This document shows, piece by piece, positions 1 through 5,669 of a stretch of DNA of 9,107 nt. Numbering within the stretch: position 1 is the stretch's first letter; every line of letters starts with the position of its first letter. The notes under the pieces are model-generated. The model made no database searches, had not been told where the DNA came from, and was given only the letters and a program-made list of their open reading frames with translations. A program made the position numbers and the translations under genes. The stretch spans positions 1 to 9,107 of the forward strand of contig JAFUFG010000072.1 of assembly GCA_017470045.1 (NCBI GenBank), given 5' to 3'. This DNA is from Bacilli bacterium. Its GTDB lineage: Bacteria; Bacillota_I; Bacilli_A; RF39; UBA660.

Positions 1-30
1 GAGTCTATCATAAGATAGATTCTTTTTTTT
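1..30 (+). terminator. Rho-independent terminator of a gene upstream of the window
   Basis: A 9-bp hairpin (bases 1-9 pairing with 14-22, one G-T wobble, loop ATAA) is followed directly by eight T residues at 23-30. This is the classic form of an intrinsic terminator on the plus strand. The gene it ends lies outside the window, and the stem may extend further to the left. It separates that gene from the rhodanese gene starting at 57. Confidence 0.8.
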
Positions 31-56
31 GCATACATTACAATGAGGTGAATGAT

Positions 57-353
57 ATGCAAATAAATATAAAAGAATTAATGGAAAAAAATCGATATCA
101 TACCATTAATATTATTGATATTCGAGATCCATTATCTTTCCAAAGAGGACATATCGTAAACGCAATGAATATTCCAGTAAAGAATCTTTTAGAAGAACCA
201 CAATCGTTTTTAAAACCGAAAGAAACTTACTATCTTTACTGTCAAACTGGTAGAACTAGTAGACAGCTCGTAAACATTTTAAATAAAAGGGGATATCATA
301 CTTTTGATGTGATAGGAGGCTATAAGAATTACTTGTCCTATAAATCAGATTGA
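57..353 (+). CDS. Single-domain rhodanese-like protein (sulfurtransferase fold)
   Basis: Encodes 98 residues, the size of one rhodanese domain, with no signal peptide or membrane segment, so probably cytoplasmic. The active-site loop YCQTGRTSR (Cys62 counting from the ATG) matches the C-x-x-G-x-x-S persulfide loop of PspE/GlpE-like rhodaneses. The N-terminal part has the usual IIDIRDP...F..GHI..A.NIP signature, and the end has the VIGGY motif. In this family the Cys carries sulfane sulfur; the acceptor here is unknown. I chose ATG 57 over the in-frame GTG 48 because GAGGTG at 45-50 is a good ribosome binding site six bases before ATG 57, and GTG 48 would lie inside it. The stop is TGA. The next gene begins 26 bases downstream, so the two are probably co-transcribed. 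No convincing promoter is visible between the terminator at 1-30 and the start. Confidence 0.88.
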   Translation: MQINIKELMEKNRYHTINIIDIRDPLSFQRGHIVNAMNIPVKNLLEEPQSFLKPKETYYLYCQTGRTSRQLVNILNKRGYHTFDVIGGYKNYLSYKSD

Positions 354-379
354 ACTATAATGTAGTAGAGGATGATGAT

Positions 380-958
380 ATGGTACAAGTAACAGAATTT
401 ATTGAAACAATTCGAACTACTTTAGTAACAGCAGGACCACTACTAGGATTTTTTCTAATCATTTTAGAGTCCTTTATTCCGCCACTTCCATTAGGAGTAT
501 TTGTAGCTTTAAATTGTACTGCTTTTGGATTAGTATTTGGAATAGTACTCTCGTGGGTCGCCACAATCATTGGCTGTATCCTATCGTATACCTTATTTTA
601 TTCCTTATCGAAAAATGTTATTGATAAGAGAATAAAAGGAAAACGAAAAGAAAGAATAGAGAAAGCCTGTGAAAATTTTCATAAGATATCCTTTACTGGA
701 TTAGTATTATTAATTGCACTTCCATTTACTCCAGCATTCTTAATTAACATCATTGCTGGTATGACAAAGATATCGAGAAGAAAATTCATTGCTAGTTTAT
801 TCGTAGGCAAAGTCTTTACCATATCATTTTGGGGTTATATTGGAAAAAGTTTTATCGATAGTCTAATGGATGTAAAAGCTTTAATCTTTATCACCATATC
901 ATTAGGAATAGCTTATATAGTATCCAAAATAGTAAGTAAAAAAATGAACATCGAATAG
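380..958 (+). CDS. TVP38/TMEM64 (VTT domain) family integral membrane protein
   Basis: Encodes 192 residues, most in hydrophobic segments at roughly 15-45, 50-75, 105-128, 140-157 and 167-186. Family marks are the ES-F-I-P-P sequence at 30-35 in the first re-entrant/membrane region, G-C-I-L-S-Y at 65-70, a charged cytoplasmic-type stretch at 83-95, and the ALPFTPAFLINIIAG motif at 113-127 followed by KISRRKF. These are typical of the VTT/SNARE-associated family related to DedA proteins, which contains lipid scramblases and transporters; the substrate here cannot be told. A TTG at 350 would overlap the rhodanese stop, but it has no ribosome binding site. ATG 380 has GAGGATG at 368-374, so I use it. 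The 26-base and 8-base gaps to its neighbours suggest an operon with the rhodanese and rmuC. Confidence 0.85.
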   Translation: MVQVTEFIETIRTTLVTAGPLLGFFLIILESFIPPLPLGVFVALNCTAFGLVFGIVLSWVATIIGCILSYTLFYSLSKNVIDKRIKGKRKERIEKACENFHKISFTGLVLLIALPFTPAFLINIIAGMTKISRRKFIASLFVGKVFTISFWGYIGKSFIDSLMDVKALIFITISLGIAYIVSKIVSKKMNIE

Positions 959-966
959 GAGGATAT

Positions 967-2028
967 ATGGATTATATTATTATTGCATTATTAATTGTTG
1001 TTATTGTATTACTAGTATTGTTACTTTCGAAAAGAATTAATGAAAGTAATATTACTGAACGTTTAGGAAAACTAGAACTTTCTATGATGAAAGAAATGGG
1101 AGAGTTTAAAAATGATTTAAAAGATTCTCTAAACAAAGATTTTACTGGATTAAATGAACAAGTAGAAAGAAGATTACTTGCGATTAATGAAAAAGTAAAT
1201 GAAAGATTAGATCAAAACTTTGAAAAGACAAATAAGACATTTATGAATGTAATTGAACGTTTATCAAAAATAGACGAGGCACAGAAAAAGATTGAGACTT
1301 TATCAACCGATATTGTGGATTTACAAAGTATTTTAACGGATAAGAAGACAAGAGGAATATTCGGAGAGGTTAATTTAAATCATATCTTAGCCAATGTCTT
1401 TGGAGAAAAGAATGATGATATTTATAGACTACAATATACTTTATCCACTGGTGTAATTGCGGACTCCGTTGTATTTGCTCCAGAACCATTAGGTACAATC
1501 GCAATCGATTCGAAGTTCCCATTAGAGCACTACCAAATGATGGTAGATAAACGTCTTACTCCAGGAGAGCGAGAAACTTACGAAAAACTATTTAAAGCCG
1601 ATATGAAGAAACATATTGATGCCATTAGTAGTAAATATATAATACCTGGAGAAACAACCGATCAAGCGATTTTATTCTTACCAGCAGAAGCAATATTTGC
1701 AGAAGTAAATGCATACCATCCAGATATTATTAATTATGCTTATAAAAGAAGAGTTTGGATTACTTCTCCAACAACTTTAATTTCCACCTTAACAGTAATT
1801 GAAATGATTATTAAAAATATGGAACGAGATAAGTATGCATCTATTATTCATGAAGAATTAAATCGCCTTGGATTAGAATTCGCAAGATACAAAGAAAGAT
1901 GGGATAAATTATCAAGATCCATTCAAGCTGTAAATAAAGACGTAGAAAATGTCTCTATTACAACAGATAAGATTACAAAGAGATTCGAATCCATCAATCG
2001 AGCAGATATCAATCAAATAGAAGAATAA
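967..2028 (+). CDS. rmuC: RmuC-family protein, membrane-anchored, PD-(D/E)XK nuclease-like
   Basis: Encodes 353 residues. One N-terminal membrane helix (about 3-20) is followed by a long charged coiled coil (about 25-120) and then the RmuC domain (about 125-345). The domain carries GIFGEVNLNHIL at 130-141 and the pair D166 plus D181-S-K183 (IAIDSKFPLEHY). This is the D...D-x-K arrangement that places RmuC in the PD-(D/E)XK nuclease superfamily. E. coli RmuC is linked to suppressing rearrangements at inverted repeats; its biochemical role is not settled. The protein is shorter than E. coli RmuC (about 475 residues), mainly in the coiled coil. The start is ATG 967, with AGGAGG at 957-962 overlapping the previous stop codon. 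That suggests coupling to the membrane-protein gene. A hairpin overlapping its stop ends the unit. Confidence 0.92.
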   Translation: MDYIIIALLIVVIVLLVLLLSKRINESNITERLGKLELSMMKEMGEFKNDLKDSLNKDFTGLNEQVERRLLAINEKVNERLDQNFEKTNKTFMNVIERLSKIDEAQKKIETLSTDIVDLQSILTDKKTRGIFGEVNLNHILANVFGEKNDDIYRLQYTLSTGVIADSVVFAPEPLGTIAIDSKFPLEHYQMMVDKRLTPGERETYEKLFKADMKKHIDAISSKYIIPGETTDQAILFLPAEAIFAEVNAYHPDIINYAYKRRVWITSPTTLISTLTVIEMIIKNMERDKYASIIHEELNRLGLEFARYKERWDKLSRSIQAVNKDVENVSITTDKITKRFESINRADINQIEE

Positions 2029-2029
2029 A

Positions 2030-2059
2030 AAAATAGACTACTTTTTAGTAGTCTATTTT
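2030..2059. terminator. Bidirectional intrinsic terminator between rmuC and trpS
   Basis: An 11-bp perfect stem (2032-2042 with 2047-2057, loop TTTT) can be extended by A-T pairs to 13 bp. It has four T residues after it on the plus strand and seven T residues (complement of A2027-A2033) on the minus strand. The hairpin therefore fits both converging genes, and looks stronger for trpS. It contains the last codons and stop of trpS (TAA at 2047-2045) and starts one base after the rmuC stop. Confidence 0.85.
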
Positions 2060-3052
2060 CATTGCTTTACGAACTTTAGCCATTTGACTAATTGCTTTTT
2101 CACGAGCATCTTTCGTACCTTTGTCTAAAATCTTTTGAACTTCATCTGGATTTTCTTCATAATATTTACGTTTTTCATGAATAGGTTTTAAGAAGTTATT
2201 CATTGCTTCAATTAATTCTTTCTTACATTGAACACAACCTCTAGCACCTTTTTTACATTCACTACAAATTGTATTGATTTGATCTTCATCTTTATTAACA
2301 AGTTTATGATAATAGTAAACCATACATACATCAGGATTTGCAGGATCATCTTTCTTAATCTTATTTGGATCCGTTACAGCACTCATGACTTTTTTCTTAA
2401 TTGTTTCTTCATCATCAACTAAGTAAATTGCATTTCCTAGAGATTTTCCCATCTTTTCATTACCATCTAGTCCTTTTACTCTTGGAGTATTACTTAGATA
2501 TTGTTCTGGCTCTTTTAAAGTTTCCCCATAAATAGAATTAAACTTACGAACGATTTCACGACATTGTTCTAGAAGAGGTAATTGATCATCTCCAACAGGA
2601 ACTAAGTCTCCATCAAATGCAGTGATATCGGCAGCTTGACTAACAGGGTAACCTAAGAAACCATAAGTAATACTTTCTCCATCATTACCAAATAGAGCTT
2701 TCTTTTGAGCAACTTCTGTCTTAACCGTAGGATTACGATGTAATCTTGCGATTGTTACTAAATTGGAATAGTAAACAGTAAGTTCTGCAATCTCAGGAAT
2801 CTTAGATTGAACAAATAAGTGAACCTTATTTGGATCAATCCCCATAGCTAGTAAATCTTTTGCTATTTCATAAACATTAATTCTTACTTTTTCAGGATTA
2901 TTAAAATTATCTGTTAAAGCTTGTACATCTGCGATTTCAAGATAAAAATCATAGTCATTTTGAAGCTTTAACCAATTTTGGCCAGCTCCAAAATAATGTC
3001 CAACATGAAGATTTCCAGTAGGTCGAAGCCCGGTTAAAATTGTCTTTTTCAT
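2045..3052 (-). CDS. trpS: Tryptophanyl-tRNA synthetase with a [4Fe-4S]-type cysteine motif
   Basis: Class I synthetase that charges tRNA-Trp with tryptophan using ATP, in the cytoplasm. It has 335 residues, normal for the bacterial family. Nucleotide-binding signatures are present: the HIGH-like H16-V-G-H19 within GLRPTGNLHVGHY, and the KMSKS-like K200-M-G-K-S204. The C-terminal anticodon-binding region has Cys243, Cys266, Cys273 and Cys276, spaced C-x22-C-x6-C-x2-C. This is the spacing reported for the [4Fe-4S] cluster of Thermotoga maritima TrpRS. One further Cys lies at 263. The start has AAGGAGG (complement of 3057-3063) four bases upstream. The gene stands alone on the minus strand. Its inferred leader is only about 14 bases, too short for a T-box, so the Trp control seen in some Firmicutes is not present here. 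The function is certain; the bound cluster is inferred. Confidence 0.97.
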   Translation of the reverse strand: MKKTILTGLRPTGNLHVGHYFGAGQNWLKLQNDYDFYLEIADVQALTDNFNNPEKVRINVYEIAKDLLAMGIDPNKVHLFVQSKIPEIAELTVYYSNLVTIARLHRNPTVKTEVAQKKALFGNDGESITYGFLGYPVSQAADITAFDGDLVPVGDDQLPLLEQCREIVRKFNSIYGETLKEPEQYLSNTPRVKGLDGNEKMGKSLGNAIYLVDDEETIKKKVMSAVTDPNKIKKDDPANPDVCMVYYYHKLVNKDEDQINTICSECKKGARGCVQCKKELIEAMNNFLKPIHEKRKYYEENPDEVQKILDKGTKDAREKAISQMAKVRKAMKIDY

Positions 3053-3072
3053 AATTCCTCCTTACGAGAAAT

Positions 3073-3102
3073 ATTGTATCACAATCTGGTTAGAATTGAC
3101 AA
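3073..3102 (-). promoter_or_regulatory. Vegetative (sigma-A type) promoter of trpS
   Basis: On the minus strand, TTGTCA (plus 3097-3102) is followed after 18 bases by TACAAT (plus 3073-3078). A TG one base upstream of the -10 gives an extended -10 form. Both hexamers match consensus at five of six bases. The inferred transcript start is near 3066, leaving about 14 bases before the trpS ATG with only the ribosome binding site in it. The -35 box overlaps that of the opposite promoter. Confidence 0.72.
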
Positions 3103-3124
3103 AAAAGTTTAAATATGTTATAAT
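3096..3124 (+). promoter_or_regulatory. Perfect-consensus vegetative promoter of the 148-residue gene
   Basis: TTGACA (3096-3101), a 17-base spacer and TATAAT (3119-3124) form an exact consensus promoter. It also has TG at 3116-3117 as an extended -10. The predicted start is near 3131, about 20 bases before ATG 3151. It shares five bases of its -35 box (3097-3101) with the divergent trpS promoter. Strong constitutive expression is inferred. Confidence 0.85.
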
Positions 3125-3150
3125 ACCATGCAATTAAGGGGTGAGGGTAG

Positions 3151-3597
3151 ATGTTTACAGAAAAAGACATAAACCTTGATAAACTAGATTTAAAGGAATT
3201 AAAAACATTGAGAGAAGCAATTGCTGCATCTGATGAGACGGTATTGAAAGGATTAATTAATATCCGAATCGCTAGATTAGAAGCAAGAGCAATCAATGAA
3301 CAATTTGACTTTGAAAGATTTCCAATAATTGCAGAATACGAAAAAAATATTTTAGCAAATAACGGAATTACCAATCTACAACAATTAATTGATGCTGATT
3401 TAACAAAACTAGTAGATGAAACTGGTAATTTTGTAGGAAAACATTTCATAGATTATTGTGATTGGGCAAGACATGCTTTCAATATGAGTTCCTTAAGAGG
3501 AATGAGTCAATCAAAGAAAAAAGAAGAAGCTACCCAACAAGTTGTAAGTACAGCTCCTGTGTATGCTTTAAAAAAAAGATTTGACAAGAAAGCATAA
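3151..3597 (+). CDS. Unrecognised 148-residue soluble protein with a possible helix-hairpin-helix-like segment
   Basis: I do not recognise this family. The protein appears soluble and mostly helical: a charged N-terminal helix region (about 10-55, rich in E, K, L and R), a middle block (about 63-117) and a short K/Q/T-rich, low-order tail (about 118-148). The middle block contains ILANNGITNLQQLIDADL at 67-84, which resembles the L-x-x-x-G-I-x-x-x-x-x-L rhythm of helix-hairpin-helix/SAM-like nucleic-acid-binding folds (for example the RNA polymerase alpha C-terminal domain). It then reads FVGKHFIDYCDWARHAF. That resemblance is weak and suggests no specific activity. The start is supported by AAGGGGTGA at 3136-3144, six bases upstream, and by a perfect promoter. 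Codon use matches the neighbours, so there is no sign of recent transfer. It sits between trpS and the gat-aspS operon. A housekeeping role near translation is a guess from context. Confidence 0.85.
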   Translation: MFTEKDINLDKLDLKELKTLREAIAASDETVLKGLINIRIARLEARAINEQFDFERFPIIAEYEKNILANNGITNLQQLIDADLTKLVDETGNFVGKHFIDYCDWARHAFNMSSLRGMSQSKKKEEATQQVVSTAPVYALKKRFDKKA

Positions 3598-3609
3598 TTT
3601 TTATAAAAT
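3581..3609 (+). promoter_or_regulatory. Promoter of the T-box / gatCAB-aspS transcript, inside the end of the upstream gene
   Basis: TTGACA (3581-3586) lies in the last codons of the 148-residue gene. It is followed after 17 bases by TAAAAT (3604-3609), a one-mismatch -10 box. The predicted transcript start is near 3616, just before the T-box stem I. No terminator separates the upstream gene from this promoter, so read-through transcripts would also enter the T-box and be subject to it. Confidence 0.7.
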
Positions 3610-3616
3610 GGAATAG

Positions 3617-3892
3617 AAATCGCTGAAGAAGACAAGTAGGAATAAGCAACTTTTCAAGAGAGTTGAGGATTGGTGGAACCTCGATAATGCCTTATTTTGA
3701 ATAACACTTCTGAGTACTTAAAGAACAAAGTAGAATAAGTCGGAGTCGCACCGTTAAAAGCGATTAGGTTTGTTAGAACCAAAGAGATTATAGAGAGATC
3801 TATAATAATTAGGGTGGTACCGCGGAACACTAGTTTTCGTCCCTTGTGGATGAATACTAGTGTTTTTTGTTTATATAATAAGGAGGATTATT
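3617..3892 (+). promoter_or_regulatory. T-box riboswitch leader, apparent tRNA-Asn specifier (AAC)
   Basis: The T-box core AGGGTGGTACCGCG lies at 3811-3824, and its partner CCCT at 3841-3844 can form the antiterminator. Stem I is readable. GAAG 3625-3628 pairs with CTTC 3707-3710, and AATAAG 3641-3646 pairs with CTTATT 3691-3696. An apical GAGG/CCTC hairpin (3665-3682) holds the TTGGTGGAA loop, and the GACAAGTAG stretch is the usual 5' side. The specifier loop reads GAAT-AAC-AC, putting AAC (Asn) at 3703-3705. A stem III hairpin (3787-3794 with 3799-3806) directly precedes the T-box. The tRNA 3'-end contact is TGGT (3815-3818). Uncharged tRNA-Asn should stabilise the antiterminator and permit transcription of gatC-gatA-gatB-aspS. 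This fits the genes, which make Asn-tRNA by transamidation. The T-box call is firm; the specifier is read by eye. Confidence 0.95.
3826..3868 (+). terminator. Regulated terminator of the T-box leader
   Basis: The 9-bp stem AACACTAGT (3826-3834) with ACTAGTGTT (3856-3864) is extended inward by TTCGTCC with GGATGAA (one G-T pair). It is followed by a run of six T residues (3863-3868). Its 5' half contains CGTCCC, which is also needed for the antiterminator, so the two structures exclude each other as in known transcriptional T-boxes. Confidence 0.92.
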
Positions 3893-4195
3893 ATGATAGA
3901 AAAAGAAAAACTAAAGAAGTATGCAAGACTATTAATGTTTGATATGGATGAAGAAGAATATACAACACTACAAGAAGAATTTGATACATTATTAAAACAA
4001 ATGGATATCATTGGACAAATAGAAGGAATCGATAAAGTAGAGCCAATGACTTTCCCATTTAAAAATACCGATGTAACATTAAGAGAAGATGAAGTAGGAG
4101 ATTACTTAACAGTTGGAGAAGTACTTGCTAATGCGAAACATCAAGTATCCGATCAAGTAAAAGTACCTAGAGTAGTAGAGGAAGGAGAGGAATAA
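3893..4195 (+). CDS. gatC: Aspartyl/glutamyl-tRNA amidotransferase subunit C
   Basis: Encodes 100 residues, the usual GatC size. GatC wraps around GatA and GatB and stabilises the complex that amidates Asp-tRNA(Asn) and Glu-tRNA(Gln). Family marks are LKKYARLLMFDMDEEE at 7-22, the IEGIDKVEPMTFPF stretch (about 43-56), LREDEVGDYLTVGEVLANA (about 62-80) and the terminal KVPRVVEE. ATG 3893 follows AAGGAGG (3880-3886) by six bases. A GTG at 3860 would add 11 residues but lies in the T-box terminator stem, so it is rejected. It is the first gene of the T-box-controlled operon and is followed by gatA after one base. Confidence 0.95.
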   Translation: MIEKEKLKKYARLLMFDMDEEEYTTLQEEFDTLLKQMDIIGQIEGIDKVEPMTFPFKNTDVTLREDEVGDYLTVGEVLANAKHQVSDQVKVPRVVEEGEE

Positions 4196-4196
4196 T

Positions 4197-5669
4197 ATGG
4201 TTCGTGGAAAATCAATTATAGAATTAAGAAAAGAATTAGACGAAGGTAGTGTTACCAAAGAAGAATTATTCTCTCATGCAAATACTCTAGCTCATGCTTT
4301 CCAAGAAGATTACAACTCTTTTGTAACCATCATTGATAAGCCAAAATATAAAGAAAGAGAAAGTTTAATCAGTGGAATTCCTTATGCTTTAAAAGATAAC
4401 TTCTCAACAAGTGGTATTTTAACAACAGCATCTTCTAATATCTTAAAAGATTACGTTCCAGTATATGATTCAACCATATATAAAAAGTTAAAAAACGCAG
4501 GAGCTGTATTAGTAGGAAAAACAGTATTAGACGAATTAGCAATGGGTGGAACTGGTACTACAGGTCATACTGGTATTGTAAGAAACCCATGGGATAAAAC
4601 AAGAATGATCGGTGGTTCTTCAGCAGGTTCTGCAGCAGCAGTTGCTTTAGGAATTGTACCATTCTCAATTGGGTCTGACACAGGAGATTCTGTTCGAAAA
4701 CCAGCAGCTTTCGGTGGAGTAGTAGGATTTAAACCAGCCTATGGTAGAATCTCACGTTACGGATTATTCGCATTCGCATCAAGCTTAGACCACGTTGCTT
4801 TATTCTCAAGAAACGTTCGTGATGCAGCAATCGTTACCGATATCATCAAAGGTCAAGATCCAATGGATATGGTTACGTTAAAAGATGATGGTAAAAAATA
4901 TGCAGATACTTTAGAAAATGATATTAAAGGAAAGAAACTATTCTATGTGAAAGAAATCTGTAGTAAAGAATTCTACAAAGACTACATGGATGATGAATTA
5001 GAAAGTGTATTAGATGAGTTCCAAGCATTAGTAGAAAAATGTAGAGACTTAGGATTTATTGTAGAAGAAGTATCCATTGATCAAAAATTATTAGAAGCAA
5101 TTTATCCAACTTATATGTGTATCAGTTGTGCAGAAGCAACATCAAACAACGCAAACCTTACAGGGATTCAATTTGGACCTCGTGGAGAAGGAGAAAGCGT
5201 AGAAGACATTATGTTTGATGCTAGAACAAAAGGATTCTCAGAATTAATCAAAAGAAGATTTATTTTAGGAAGTTATATTTTACAAAAAGAAAACCAAGAG
5301 AAGTTATTTAAAAATGCTGGAAGAGTAAGAAGAATGATCGTAGATCGAGTAACAGAATTATTCCAAGAATACGATGGAATGATCTTACCAGCAAGTGGTG
5401 GAGTTGCTCCAACATTTGATGCAACAAGTGAAAAAGTAGAAAAATTATCTCCAAGATATTTAATCTTAGAAAACCATCTAGCAATCGGAAACTTTGGAGG
5501 ATTCCCATCCATCACAATTCCATATGGATTTGTGAAAGATATGCCAATCGGAGTAAACATTACAGGAAGAATCAAAGAAGATGATTTAGTATTAAATATG
5601 GCACATAAAATAGAAGGTATTACTGGTCTTAAAGACCAATATAGTAAGGTAGGTGATATGGATGTATAA
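4197..5669 (+). CDS. gatA: Aspartyl/glutamyl-tRNA amidotransferase subunit A (amidase)
   Basis: Encodes 490 residues, close to the S. aureus subunit (485). GatA is the amidase-signature subunit that releases ammonia from glutamine (or asparagine) and passes it to GatB. The catalytic set aligns by spacing with the S. aureus triad K79/S154/S178: Lys66 in ALKDNF, Ser141 in GGSSAGSAAA and Ser165 in SDTGDSVRKPAA. The usual DTGGS is DTGDS here, GGSSGGS is GGSSAGS, and the usual AAFCG or AAYCG is AAFGG. S. aureus Asp425, reported to hold the amide donor, appears to align with Glu425 (YLILENHLAIGN). These changes resemble what I recall of Mollicutes GatA and probably mark a divergent but active enzyme. 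The start has GAAGGAGAGG at 4181-4190, one base after the gatC stop region. The last 8 bases overlap the start of gatB. Confidence 0.96.
   Translation: MVRGKSIIELRKELDEGSVTKEELFSHANTLAHAFQEDYNSFVTIIDKPKYKERESLISGIPYALKDNFSTSGILTTASSNILKDYVPVYDSTIYKKLKNAGAVLVGKTVLDELAMGGTGTTGHTGIVRNPWDKTRMIGGSSAGSAAAVALGIVPFSIGSDTGDSVRKPAAFGGVVGFKPAYGRISRYGLFAFASSLDHVALFSRNVRDAAIVTDIIKGQDPMDMVTLKDDGKKYADTLENDIKGKKLFYVKEICSKEFYKDYMDDELESVLDEFQALVEKCRDLGFIVEEVSIDQKLLEAIYPTYMCISCAEATSNNANLTGIQFGPRGEGESVEDIMFDARTKGFSELIKRRFILGSYILQKENQEKLFKNAGRVRRMIVDRVTELFQEYDGMILPASGGVAPTFDATSEKVEKLSPRYLILENHLAIGNFGGFPSITIPYGFVKDMPIGVNITGRIKEDDLVLNMAHKIEGITGLKDQYSKVGDMDV

Noticed and set aside
31..56. Promoter for the rhodanese gene (TACAAT at 39-44)
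   Set aside because: It abuts the ribosome binding site, leaving almost no leader, and no -35 box lies at a proper distance. Chance in AT-rich DNA is more likely.
350..379. TTG start overlapping the rhodanese stop for the VTT membrane protein
   Set aside because: There is no ribosome binding site before it. GAGGATG at 368-374 serves ATG 380, and the added residues are not part of the family domain.
3860..3892. GTG start that would lengthen GatC by 11 residues (MFFVYIIRRII)
   Set aside because: It lies in the T-box terminator stem and T run and has no ribosome binding site. ATG 3893 has AAGGAGG at the right distance and gives the usual GatC length.
3598..3892. Possible small gene or second riboswitch class in the 295-base gap before gatC
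   Set aside because: The whole stretch is explained by the promoter and by T-box stem I, stem III, T-box core and terminator. No open frame with a ribosome binding site is present.
5653..5661. GTG start for GatB three codons upstream
   Set aside because: It sits within the likely ribosome binding site, and GatB proteins begin near the VIGLEVH motif, which fits ATG 5662.
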